Below are positions 52,922 through 63,993 of a DNA stretch of 64,000 nt, piece after piece. The stretch covers positions 467,001-531,000 of the forward strand of contig CAJNDS010002113.1 of the NCBI GenBank assembly GCA_905221605.1, written 5' to 3'. A program made the position numbers and the translations under genes. The notes below the pieces were generated by a model. It worked only from the letters and a program-made list of their open reading frames with translations, had not been told where the DNA came from and made no database searches. Every line of letters starts with the position of its first letter. Position 1 is the first letter of the stretch. The stretch comes from Symbiodinium natans (Eukaryota; Sar; Dinophyceae; Suessiales; Symbiodiniaceae).

Positions 52922-53104
52922 GTAGAGAACCCACGCAGAGCAAGACCACTTGAACTTTTCGCCCCAAAAGCACTGCAAGGCCACTTCAAAACCACTCGAA
53001 GCGCACTCCAAACGGAACTCCGGGAGCACTACCCAGTTCTCCTCTTCACAGCACTTCATGAGGAGCATGCGCACAAGACGGGGGCGGGAGCTCCATGCCT
53101 ATAG
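52922..53104 (+). CDS. exon-like frame ending in a stop, unknown
   Basis: After acceptor TTCTTATGCAG, a 60-codon frame (segments RRARPLELFAPKALQGHFKT and ELREHYPVLLFTALHEEHAH) ends in TAG. Candidate terminal exon; family unknown. Confidence 0.3.
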   Translation, partial: VENPRRARPLELFAPKALQGHFKTTRSALQTELREHYPVLLFTALHEEHAHKTGAGAPCL

Positions 53105-53395
53105 CGCTGTGAAACACAAATCCCCTTAGCACGGATGCACACAGCGAATCCGTGCACCTGCCCGAGCGGCAAGAAATTAGTACGCCCCTGCCACATTTTG
53201 ATGACACGATGCGACGCAAGCTTCAAGATGTTCACGCACCTGGGCGAGTGCGATTAAGACCAGGGATTGCACGCAGGCGAGAGTGCGATTCCTCACGTTG
53301 GCAATGCCAAATCTTTTTTTTTTGACATCATACCTGGAAACCCTAAACCCTAAACCCTAAACCCTAAACCATGTTGCCACGCTCTTGGGGGAGAC

Positions 53396-53677
53396 TTAGA
53401 GTACCCATGCAACCTCGGGTTGGACAGCCGTTGTATCAGTAGGGCACTGGACAACCTTGCGATCTTCTGACAGTACATTGCCATTTTCATTGCAGGTGTT
53501 CACTCCCTGCTGCTCAACACGTAGTTCATCAAGCACCCTACACAAGACCGTGACAAGACCCGAAACTGCTTTGACCCGAGCTGTCAAGGCATGCTGGCAG
53601 ACTTCTTGTTGCCCCAGCCACGCCCATAGTTTCGACAGCAGCCATGCTGAGCAACAGCAGTAGTTGCTACAGAACAT
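53396..53677 (-). CDS. minus-strand frame, unknown
   Basis: 93 codons; from residue about 28 the sequence is protein-like (segments HALTARVKAVSGLVTVLCRV and LDELRVEQQGVNTCNENGNV). The plus frame over the same bases (53457-53663) is less so. Family unknown. Confidence 0.3.
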   Translation of the reverse strand: MFCSNYCCCSAWLLSKLWAWLGQQEVCQHALTARVKAVSGLVTVLCRVLDELRVEQQGVNTCNENGNVLSEDRKVVQCPTDTTAVQPEVAWVL

Positions 53678-53800
53678 GCAAGAAAGAGCAAGCGAGGTCT
53701 AGCTGAGGAGATAGTAGCCAGATGTAGCCAGTTCGATCTAGAGATGCCCCCGCTGAGTTACGATTTTCCGCTTTGGGCTCCGGCAAATGGCACTGTTTAG

Positions 53801-53913
53801 GTGGGACGGAGACCGTGTACAACAGCTCCAACTTCAACTACTATGCGCGCCCCTTAGTGCAGCACGGTTTCAATTGGAATCCTCAGCCGGCTGATCTCAA
53901 TCAAGTTGTTCAG
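53801..53913 (+). CDS. exon-like island, aromatic-rich, unknown
   Basis: Acceptor CTGTTTAG and donor TTCAG/GTGCC bound 113 bp; frame GTETVYNSSNFNYYARPLVQ then HGFNWNPQPADLNQVVQ. Very protein-like, with N-glycosylation-type NSS. Family unknown. Confidence 0.4.
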
Positions 53914-54087
53914 GTGCCTTTTGGGGCTCTCAATGGTAGTCTACTCCTCATAGCTTCCGGCATTAGTAAGAACAAAACATCCGGTCGCCGAAGTGGCTCA
54001 GTGGCTGGGTCGCGAAACCTCGGTCTGCTGGGAAATCTCGTCGGTTGTCCTCCCAATGCAGACTTATATTTGCTGCTTCTTAGAAGG

Positions 54088-54164
54088 AAATGGGGGAATG
54101 AGGTACCCTACAGCATCCCTGATTTTTTGGGGGAGATAGGGTACCTCATTCCCTGATTCCCCAG
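54088..54164. repeat. foldback element
   Basis: Arms GGGGGAATGAGGTACCCTA and TAGGGTACCTCATTCCC. Confidence 0.85.
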
Positions 54165-56619
54165 AGGGTATCTTGTGAAATGCCGCGACTTCGACTCACT
54201 AAGGTAAGTGTGGGGTAGAGCTCATGTGAGCACTGCTCTTGAGGGACCCCGAAAGCGTAAGCTTTTGCCAGCCCTTGAGATCCAAACAGCACTATCGAAA
54301 TCACCGCTCAACAAGGAAACAAATGAGTGAACCCCGATGCAGGAACCAAACCCTGAACCCGAGAACCTAGACCCTAGCCCTAAACCCCAAACCCCAAACC
54401 CCAAACCCCAAACCCCACCATTTACACCCCTAAAAGCTGCACCTTTAAACCTCACATCGGGAAGCCCAAACTCCAAGCCTCTGAAACCCCAACGTTCCAA
54501 AGCCCCACACCCCGAAACCCTCCTAACCCTCCCTTCCCCCGGACCTCCCCCCAAACCTCCCCCATCAGTCAGCACAGGCCTGCACCTTCACAGGTAACCC
54601 CTGCATGGACCGGCTGGAGACTTACAGGGGGTTTGGGGTTTAGGCCTTCCGGAGGTCTAAGCAAGTTACGCCATGCCCTGACTGAAGATTTAGATGTATC
54701 TTGCCATGAACCTAAAAAGTCAAAGTGCGGATTGGATTGGGGTTTGAGGTTGTGCTCAGTTTAGTTCCATGACCACGATTATGCGCGAGGTCAGACACTC
54801 TTTTCATTCAGGGCACGCCCGTTCTTTGCCATAGTGAGCGGTAACATTTTGCATTTTTTGGGGTACTGTAGCACAAAAAGGATTAGAAATTGATTTCTTT
54901 CAGACTATCCGAAGCATGAATCAGTGTTGATAAGGTTGCCTGGAAAGCCAAGTTGAAGGGCAGCTCGGTGGCCCCAACAAAGCAGCAGAAGGCCCGAAGA
55001 CCTTGAACCCTGATGCCTGTGACCCCCTTTCTCCTACAGCTTTATGGGTTATGCCTACGAACTAAGGGGAAGCTGCAGGTAAGTCGAGTCGCAGGTGAAG
55101 CTTCGCGCCCGAAACTCCCACCATCGCAATCCTAACGAAGGCCTGTTCTGGAGGGTTTTCTGGGGCCACGGGAAGCTCCTGGAAGCCTCCCCGCTTTGCT
55201 CCTTGGAGGCCCCAAATGAAGGCCCAGGTAAGGAAAAATGCCTTGCAAGTTAGATGAGCTTAGGCCTAAACCCGAAGACGATTAGGTTAGCCCGGGGTGG
55301 GCTGCTACAGCTTCTGCGGAAAACCCTCCTAAACCCTATACAACCCTAAACCTGGAACAGAAAAGCACCTTATGCACGCCGCACCCAGGTGCAATGGGTG
55401 GTTCCAATCCCGCCGCTGCGCAGACAGCCAGTGCCTCGGGAAAGGGAGCCAGACGAAAAACAAGAATAGGACTAACATTTTTCGTACCTTCAGAACCCAA
55501 AACCTGCTTTCTTTGTAGGTTACCTAAGAAATACTAAGAATCCGATAAAGTTTGTTTTTGTTTTATAGTAGTAGCCTACAAAAAGGTAGGTTCTCTTCAG
55601 GTCGGGCTTAGGTTGGTTTGGGTGTTCTTCTCCTAAGGCCTCTTTTTCGGATTTTTGTTTCAGAGTTTGGTTGCTTAAGCTTCCATGGTGACATGCCCAC
55701 GTGCCGACGACCAAGTCGGCTCTCTGCCGCCGAGCTAACGCATTCTTCCGAAGCCCCAGAGTTGTAAACGAACCGCTATGAAACCTCCAATGCAATTTAG
55801 GGTTCAGGGTTGGGGGTTTAGGGTTTAGGGTTTAGGGTTTAGGGTTTAGGGACTCTTACTAAACCCTAAGAGAGCACCGGAACCCCCAAACTGGACTGTG
55901 GACTGGGTGAAGTTGAGAGGCAGCCAATACTGCCCGCTGCTGGCGAACTGCTACCAGGTGCCGAGTCCTAAGCCAGGGTTTATCTTTTTATCCCTGCCTT
56001 AAGAACCCACAACCTACTTGCTTGCTCAATAACCCTACCTTAAGAACCCAGAACCTACGTGTTTGCAGGGCTTGTGACTCTAAAGGCCGCGTATAGAATT
56101 CTTAGGTAACTACACCAAAGTCGGTTTTGGGGTTCTGAAAGGTGGAGAGACCCTTGCCGGACCCTTTTCCCTCAGGACGAACAGAGTGTACATAAAACAC
56201 GCTCCTAGGGTCGGGAGATTTTTAGGCTTCATAGGGGTTTGGGGCTCACAGGCGTACCGTACAGGCTTAGGGGCCATGGGGTGCTTGGAAGCTTCCTAAG
56301 GTTAGCGGCTGGCTTCCCTAAACCCCAGGGTCAGATGTTTGCCCTGCTCTCGAACCTAACGTACGGCTCCTGACTGGGTGCCCACAAGGGAATAAATGTA
56401 TCAGGGTTTGGAATGTATCCCCAAACCCTGTAAACCCTACCCTGAAGTTTGGTCTCTTGCGATGTAGCGACTGGAGTCGTGCTGTCTAGAGTTTCGGGCT
56501 TAGGTCGAAGGGTTCTCGTGACCCTCAACACTCAACACACCCTAGACCCCCCAACCCGAAAGCGTGATCCGCCCGAGTTCCAAGAATCCACCCAAAAAGT
56601 CTGAACATCAAGCCCTAGG

Positions 56620-56870
56620 CCCTAAGCCCTAAACCCTCAACCCTAAACCCTAAACCCTAGCCCTAAACCCTAAACCCTAATCTGAGTGGAGGCCTGCTGG
56701 TACTCCCACAAAGTGGGGAGCTGCCAAGACTACAAGGGCTGTCCGGCGTCGGGGCCTCGGTCTGCTTAAAGTTGCGCGCCTGTCGGTTTGGGGTTTAGGG
56801 TTTAGGGTTTAGGGTTTAGGGTTTAGGGTTTAGGGTTTGTAAGGGTTCAGGGTTTAGGGTTTAGGGTTGT
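56620..56870. repeat. telomere-like blocks flanking an island
   Basis: CCCTAAA at 56620-56685, island, then TTTAGGG at 56790-56870. Confidence 0.9.
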
Positions 56871-57414
56871 TCTGCAAAGGGCCAAGGGTTCATCGGTGGA
56901 CCCTAAGCCCTAAACCCCTTTGGGGTTTGGGGATGTTTGTGCTTCCTCTGAATGCTGCACCCTCAACAGCTCGTTCCAGAGGTTTAGGGGTTTGGGGTTT
57001 TAGGGGTTTACAGGTTTACGGGGTTACGGGGTTTAGAGGGGTTCAGGGGTCTAAGGGTTTGGGGGTTTAGGAAGGCATGTTTCGGCTTGGGGCGCTTGAT
57101 TGGCTTGGCCCTGCTTGGGCTAAGCTTTGTTTTGTTTTCCGGAGAGGGCTGCTTTTGGGGTTTTAGAGGAGGCCTCTACTGGTGTAGAAATGAGGAGTTG
57201 AGGGTTTAGGGCGCTATGTGCCAGGTTCTTCTGAATTCTTGGAAACCAGGGCTTTCTAATCTTTTTGGGGCTGCCGATGCAGGCTGTTTCGGGATAGTGC
57301 TCCTGGGCTCGGTGAACTTTGACGCCCTAAGCCCTAAACCCTAGACCCTTCTGGAGCAAGAGGGCACTAAAATAAACAAAGATTGTTTTGTGTGATAAAC
57401 CCTAAACCCTATAG

Positions 57415-57532
57415 TAAGTATATGCATATGCATATACATATGTATATATATGTATATATATATATGTGTGTACATCTATATATACATATTAATTTATGTG
57501 TGTACATATAGATAGATATATATATATATACA
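57415..57532. repeat. TATA/CATA microsatellite
   Basis: Tandem TATG/TATA with GTGTGTACAT repeated. Confidence 0.9.
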
Positions 57533-57922
57533 TACTGTAAACCCTAAGCCCGCAACCTGAAGCCTGTTTCCGAAGTTGAGGCCCGCACCCTAAGCCTGGT
57601 TTTCCAGCTGCGTGGTTGAGGGTTTGGGGGTTTAAAGCGGTCAGGGGTTCGAAGGGTTTAGGGAAAAGTTTAGCGGTTTAAGAGGTTTAGGGGTTTAAAT
57701 GATTTAGGGGTTGAGGCCTTCAAAAGATTTAGGGGTTTAAATGGCTTTAGAGGTTTAAAGGGTTTGTAGGTTGACGTGATTGAACGCAGAAGGCTTCCAG
57801 CCTGTTCCGCTTCCACCCTAAACCCCTACAACGAAGCACAGAGAGCTCTGCAGGGCAAATGCAGTGCTGAAGCAGGCTTCTGGGTTTTGGGCTCAGGATG
57901 TCTTGGTTTCGGGTTTAGGGTC

Positions 57923-58061
57923 GGGATGTTCCCCCATATCCTACCAGTCCAATATAGGGATTATACTAGGGGGGGTCCTATAATCCCTATTAAGGACTGT
58001 TTGTACTAGGGGGGTCCTATAATCCCTATTAAGGACTGTTAGTCTAAGGGGGAACATTCCC
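57923..58061. mobile_element. family M1, copy 3, with internal duplication
   Basis: GGGATGTTCCCCCATATCCT start, AGGGGGAACATTCCC end. An internal segment of about 42 bp containing GTCCTATAATCCCTATTAAG is duplicated. Confidence 0.85.
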
Positions 58062-58312
58062 AAGCTTCGGGTTGAGGTAGGGTTCGTGTCTCTCTCAATC
58101 CCCTGAACTCCGAGGGGGGCCCACGCCTACAACGACTCCTCTGCTTCCTTCTACGCGCTGGACTGAAAGCTTTGCAGTGGCATCGGGCCCTAAACCCTAA
58201 ACCCTCAACCCTAAACCCTAAACCCTCAACCCTAAACCCTAATGATACAGCGCATGTCTTGCAAGCGGTTGCAGGTTGAGGGTCTAAGGTTATAAGCTTT
58301 GGGGCTTGAGTT

Positions 58313-58409
58313 GGGATGCTCGCTCTTATCCTAACAGTCCTTAATCGAGATCATAACAGCGGGTACTATCATCCCCATCAAGGACTGTTAGTATAAGGGG
58401 GAACATCCC
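58313..58409. mobile_element. family M1, copy 4
   Basis: GGGATGCTCGCTCTTATCCT, AACAGTCCTTAAT at left; ATCAAGGACTGTTAGTATAA, GGGGGAACATCCC at right. Confidence 0.85.
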
Positions 58410-58748
58410 AGGGTTTGGGCTTTAGGTTTAAGGCTGTTGGTGGAAGTGGATGCTAGTTTGCGGTGTCTCCGCCCTAGGCAGGACAGGTGGATTCCATTAG
58501 GTTGAGGGTTTTAGGGCTTGAGGGTTTTTGAGGTCAAGGTTTCCCTGAACCCTGAGCCTCGGGGTTGGGGGCAGCGATGTTCTGCCAAGAAGCAGTGCCT
58601 ACAATCTAGGGTTTAGGGTTTAGAGTTTAGGGTTTAGGGTGGCGCCGTTGCTTCTGGTTCAGAAGAAGACGCGGCATCACCAATCATCCGTCATACGTCT
58701 GCCGAAAAGTCATCGTTGTGGACAAAACCTTCTGCTCTCTAAACGCTG

Positions 58749-58823
58749 AACAGTCCTTAATCGGATTATAATAGTGGGTACTATAATCCCGACTAGGACT
58801 GTCAGTATAAGGGGGGACATCCC
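58749..58823. mobile_element. family M1, copy 5 (left end worn)
   Basis: GAACAGTCCTTAATCGGATT and AGTATAAGGGGGGACATCCC. Confidence 0.75.
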
Positions 58824-60042
58824 AGCAACAAACCCTTAACACCACAAACCGATCGCTTCTCAAAGCCACAACCCAAAGGTTCTACAAAGACAGGCCCTCG
58901 TATGGCCAGGGAGCCTGTCACGCGAGTTTTTTTTGTTTGGGGGGGGGGGGGTGGTAGGGTGTAGGGTGTAGGGTGTAGGGTGTAGGGTGTAGGGTGCCAG
59001 GTTCCAGGGTTGAGGGCTTTGGGGCTTAGGGTTTAGGGTTCCGGGTTGATAGGGCTTATGGGGCTTGCGGGGTGCGCCCTGGTACCACCCCAGACGAACC
59101 CGAGAGTGGCAGCACCAGGAGCATTCGGAGAACAGCTGCCTGATGCGCAGGGGGGCTGAGATTCATCTTCGTTAGGGCTTCGCGGGGTTTAGGAACCCCA
59201 ACCCTAAACCCTAACCCTAATCTTCATCTTCGTTAGGGCTTCGTGGGGTGTAGGAACCCTAACCCCCAACCCTAAACCCAGGGACCCTAATCCTTGAACC
59301 CTGTCTAGTCTTCGGGTAGACCTTAAACCTCGACATCTCTCACCCCTAAACCCTGACCCCTTTCGTGTCTTGTGGAGTTTCAAGCTGGGCATTTAAGGTT
59401 CCAGCAAACTCTAAACCCCAACTCCTAAGCGCCGGCTTTGACCCACAAGGTCCGACTAACATGATGGTGCTTGCACAACCCTCAGCCCTGAACCCCATAA
59501 ACTTTTGTCTGCGGGCTCTTAACCTCAGGGTCTTTGTTGAGGTCGAACGTATAAACTGGCCTGTGGCTAGCTCTTCAGGGGGTGCGGTCGTGGCTTAAGC
59601 AGTGCTGTGGCCTCAGTTGCTTGTGCGATAGCTTGCTGACATTATTAATGTCGGGGTTGATTTTTGCGGTTTAGTCCGACATGCAGGGGCTTGGTGGGTG
59701 GAGTTGTAAGGTTGCATGTTCGGCTCCTGTCTGGTGCACATATCACATGCCTGCAAGCCAGACCATTTTCACCCTCCTCATGATTATGCCCGCAGGCCTT
59801 TCCTTCTGCACCCGCATCTTCCCATGCCTCCACCCTAAACCCTAAAACCCCCTTGACATGCCCTAGACCGTCAGAACTAAACCTTTAAGCTTTATTCTCA
59901 ATATGACTGTTTTTTCATGGAAAAATGTTGACTTGGCAGTCAACTGAAACCCCACATTAATATAACAAAAACCAAATCCCGAGGAACGGGGTTTGGTCTC
60001 GGGGTTCCCTATCCTAAGGCCAGCCCTTTCAAAAACAGCCCT

Positions 60043-60067
60043 CCCCCCCCCCCCCCCCCCCCCCCCC
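60043..60067. repeat. C homopolymer
   Basis: About 25 C. The flanking 59000-60300 has no assignable gene. Confidence 0.95.
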
Positions 60068-61289
60068 AACCCCAACAAGACTACGGCCCCTTTGAACCCC
60101 CAACCCGCAATGCAACTTTCATCTTTCGGCCCCCTGGCGGAGAGATTGAATCAATCAAGGGGGGAGGGTTTAGGAATGGCAAGTGATCATTATTAGTTCA
60201 GTTCTTAACTCCATTATATAAATTGAATGATACTAAATTACTTAACGAAATTAAAGTTGATAACTTGATAGTACCATTAAGTTTATCAACATTCTTCAAC
60301 CTAGGCTGCAACTTGGAGCATGCGCCCTTCGAGTATTGCAGTGGCCGCTCCTTCTGCCCGCAGCTTGCCCGCTGCTACGAGGACGTTTTTCGCCCTTCAG
60401 ACTTCCAACTTCGTCCTTAACCTAGGTCGGGCCCTCGCGACATCTAGCGTTTTCCCTTTATCTTGGGTTTCAGAGGATCAGAGGGTCTTAAGGGCCATCC
60501 TAGGAAAATTAACTGAACCCTACAAGGCCAACGTTTGAGCCCGAGAAACCCCCCAGAAACCCACGTTATCACCGACCCAACTCAGGCGCTTACCCTAAAC
60601 CCTAAACCCTAAACCCAAGAAACCCAAGAAACCCAAGAAACCCCCCCAGAAACCCCCGACCCAACTCAGGCGCTTGGGGTTTCAAGCTTGTCGTTGGGCA
60701 CTATCAGGGCTGCAGTCCCTCACTGGCTCCTTAGGCCTTGACAGGGCCTTAAACCCCAAACCGTACAGCCTACACCCTAAACCCACTAAACCCTAAGATT
60801 TTGGGGTTCAGGGCTGGGTGTCTTAAGGCTTCGGGCTGAAATCATGAGGATTCACCCTAAACCCTAAACCCTAGACCCTAAACCCTAAACCCTAAACCTT
60901 AAACCCTAAACCCTCCCAGCCTCGGGGCGTGAGAGGACTGCTTCGGCCGCGGCCGCGCGCCGGCGCGATGTCCGGGAGACTGCTGCCCTGTGCTGCAGCA
61001 AGGAGGCCGACTCTTTGCGTCTGTAGGTTTTTTTTTGCTCATACATACATAAACAAGTAGAGAAGTACATGTGTGTATATATATACATATATATATATAT
61101 GGTCACCCCCCCCCCAATGGACCCACCGCGGGCCTTGATCTTTGCAAAAGTACCGCAAATACCGATAAAACCTCTGCTGTCTGGTGATTTTCCGGTGACC
61201 GGATTTTTGACTGTATTCCTTAATTCACCCTCTCACACACACACACACGGAGGTTTTTCTTTCTGTTGGCTTTTGTTTATAATTTAAGA

Positions 61290-62660
61290 TCTAGGCATTT
61301 AAACCTAAGCCTGCAAAAAAAACCCTTAACCTTAAACCCTGTAGGGTTAAGGTTTAAAGGTTAAGGGTTTAAGATTTAGGCATTTGAACCTATGCCGGTA
61401 ATTAAAGCTAAGCCCTTAACCTTTAAATTCTATAGGGTTAAGATTTTTACAGGTTTAGGCTTTAAGATGTAGGCATTCAAACCTAAGCCTGCAACTAATT
61501 TTAAACCCTTAACCTTTAAACCCTGTAGGGTTAAAGTTTAAAGGCTTCGGGTTTAATATTTAGCAATTTAAACCTGTAGCCAAGCCCTTAACCTTTAAAC
61601 CCTATAGGGTTAAGATTTTTAAAGGTTTAGGATATAAGATGTAGGCATTTAAACCTAATTAAGCCTGCAACTAATTGTAAACCCTTAACCTTTAAACCCT
61701 GTTGGGCTAAGGTTTAAAGGTTTCGGGCTTAAGATTTAGGCATTTAAACCTATTCCGGCAATTAACGCTAAGCCTTTAACCTTTAAACCCTATAGGGTTA
61801 AGATATGTAAAGGTTTAGGGTTTAAGTTTAAGGTTTAGGTATTTAGACCTATGCCGGCAGTTCATATTGAACCCTTAACCTTAAACCCCATAGGGATGAG
61901 ATTTAAAGGTTTAGGATTCTTTACTTAGACATTTAAATCTAAGCTGACGATTCGACCTAAACCCTTAACCTTTAAACCCTATAGGGTGAAGGTTTAAAGT
62001 TTTAGGGTTTAAGACTCAGACATTTAAACCTAAGACAGCGATTAACACTAAGCCCTTAACCTTTAAACCCTATAGGGTTAAGGTTTAAAGAATTGGGGTT
62101 TAAGATTCAGGCATTTAAAGCTAAGTATGTAATCAATTTGTCACCCTTAACACCTCTAAACTCTGTAGTGTGAAGGTTTCAAGCCTTAGGGCTTAAAATT
62201 TAGACATTAAAACCTAAGCCCATAGAGTTTAAACCTTAAGGGTTTAAGGTTTACGCATCTATTCCTTAACCCTAAACCCTCTAGGGTCAGGACCCTAAAG
62301 CCCTCGGCAATCAAGCCTAAACCCTTGACCTTCAAACCCCATAGGATGAAGGTTTAAAGGTTTGGGGTTTAAGACTTAGGCATTTAAACCTAGAGGGCAT
62401 TTAAGCCTTAGCCCTAAACCCTTTAGGGTCAGAACCTTAGCACCCTATAGGGGTCTAGCACGTTCAAAGGCTTGAACCCTACAGGCGCTGAAGGTATACA
62501 TGTCCTATCGGTTTTTAAACCATTACACCGTGTAAGAAGGTTTCGGGTCTTTTCGGGGTCTATCTCTAAATTTCTCACGGGGTTAACCCTGCAGGGTTTA
62601 AAGTTAAAGGTTTAGGGTTAAAGGTTAAGGCAATACCTATAGGATTAGAACCTTATAACC
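61290..62660. repeat. about 92 bp degenerate tandem repeat
   Basis: Each unit has CCCTTAACCTTTAAACCCTA then TAGGGTTAAG (a palindromic core around CCCTATAGGG) followed by GGCATTTAAACCTAAGCC. About 13 units, 70-85% alike by eye. The core is a palindromised telomere-like sequence. Confidence 0.85.
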
Positions 62661-62694
62661 CTGTAGTGCACGAGGCTTAAACCCCTAAAACTTA

Positions 62695-63640
62695 ACCATC
62701 TTTTTCTCGAGAAAACCAAAAAAACCAAAAACACCAAAAAAAACATCTTTTCCAAAACTATGGGGCTGGGGCCTCCAAAAGATGGTTTTTTTGGTTTTCT
62801 CGAGAAAAAGATGGTTTTTTTGGTTCGAAACCATCTTTTTCTCGAGAAAAAGATGGTTTTTGAGCAGCCGCTCTTCGAAAAACCATCTTTTTCTCGAGAA
62901 AAAGATGGTTTTTGGAGATCTTGTCCTGGAAAAACCATCTTTTTCTCGAGAAAAAGATGGTTTCCGGAGGTCTTGTCCTGGAAAAACCATCTTTTTCTCG
63001 AGAAAAAGATGGTTTTTGGAGGTCTTCTCCTGGTAAAACCATCTTTTTCTCGAGAAAAAAATTTTTCGAAGGGTGGTTGCTCAAAACCATCTTTTTCTCG
63101 AAAAAAATGGTTTCGAACCAAAACACCATCTTTTTCTCGAGAAAACCAAAAAACCAAAAAACCCAAAAAAAACATCTTTTCCAAAACTATGGGGCTGGGG
63201 CCTCCAAAAGATGGTTTTTTTGGTTTTCTCGAGAAAAAAAGATGGTTTTTTTGGTTCGAAACCATCTTTTTCTCGAGAAAAAGATGGTTTTTGATCAGCC
63301 GCTCTTCGAAAAACCATCTTTTTCTCGAGAAAAAGATGGTTTTTGGAGATCTTGTCCTGGAAAAACCATCTTTTTCTCGAGAAAAAGATGGTTTTTGGAG
63401 GTCTTGTCCTGGTAAAACCATCTTTTTCTCGAGAAAAAGATGGTTTTTGGAGGTCTTGTCCTGGTAAAACCATCTTTTTCTCGAGAAAAAGATGGTTTTT
63501 CGAAGAGCGGCTTCTCAAAAACCATCTTTTTCTCGAGAAAAAGATGGTTTCGAACCAAAACCATCTTTTTCTCGAGAAAACCAAAAAAACCATCTTTTGG
63601 AGGCCCCAGCCCCATAGTTTTGGAAAAGATGGTTTTTTTG
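62695..63640. repeat. foldback array with XhoI-type palindromes, core AAAGATGGTT
   Basis: Perfect 30 bp palindromes (ACCATCTTTTTCTCGAG and its complement) repeat about 14 times, separated by spacers such as GGAGGTCTTGTCCTGG and GCAGCCGCTCTTCGA. Two outer copies carry TATGGGGCTGGGGCCTCC. The 258- and 235-codon frames are repeat translations. Confidence 0.9.
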
Positions 63641-63917
63641 GTTTTTTTGGTTTTGTTGGTTTTTTTGGTTTTTTGGATTTTTTTGGTTTGTTGGTTTTTG
63701 TTAGTTTCTTGTTTTGTTGTTTTTTGCCTTGATCTGGCTAGGACTCGGCTGCCATCCGCGGTGGGTCCATTGGGGGGGGGGGTGAGCTATATATATATAT
63801 ATTTGCCGACTTGGGGTCCGAAGTCTACACTCAAGGGACGAAAGGAGGAACCCTTATATGGGACCTTGGGGGTTATTTGGGGGATCTTTAGGGGCTACCT
63901 AGGTTCATAGGGACTAT

Positions 63918-63961
63918 AAGGTATATATATATATATATACGTATATATATATATGAGATAT

Positions 63962-63993
<32 letters not shown>

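Larger units (their letters stand above)
55000..61020 (+). other. repeat-rich stretch with Cys-rich exon-like islands
   Basis: Islands of 40-80 bp between telomere-like blocks encode Cys-rich segments: 55386-55445 (CNGWFQSRRCADSQCLGK), 55900-55947 (LRGSQYCPLLANCYQ), 56690-56760 (ACWYSHKVGSCQDYKGCPA), 58567-58600 (RCSAKKQCLQS), 60330-60388 (FEYCSGRSFCPQLARCYED), with a related one at 52250-52320 (RLANCYENCRVSGQYDKAK). The motif L-A-(N/R)-C-Y-(E/Q) recurs three times. They may be micro-exons of one Cys-rich protein; I could not phase them. The rest is telomere-like units, microsatellite and M1 elements. Confidence 0.25.
61074..63802. mobile_element. large composite foldback element B (about 2.7 kb)
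   Basis: Left end TA microsatellite, GGTCAC, C tract, AATGGACCCACCGCGG (61074-61130). Right end is its inverted copy CCGCGGTGGGTCCATT, G tract, GTGAGC, TA microsatellite (63755-63802). Inside: about 13 copies of a roughly 92 bp repeat (61290-62660), then a foldback array on AAAGATGGTT (62695-63640). No protein gene. The layout and end motif match element A; just inside the left end GCAAATACCGATAAAA parallels GTAAATACCGTAAAAA (complement) inside the right end of A. Confidence 0.6.

Noticed and set aside
55676-55745. Minus-strand tRNA-like sequence (TAGCTCGGCGGCAGAG plus a 5 bp anticodon-like stem)
   Set aside because: The anticodon loop would be eight bases, and there is no T-arm consensus or closing stem.
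59675-59745. tRNA-like stretch (GTTCGGCTCC resembling a B box; the antisense frame reads DRSRTCNL)
   Set aside because: No acceptor-stem pairing and no convincing A box; at most a relic.
62645-63910. Open frames of 235-258 codons at the right end
   Set aside because: Translations of the CTCGAG-centred palindrome array; low complexity, mirrored on the other strand.
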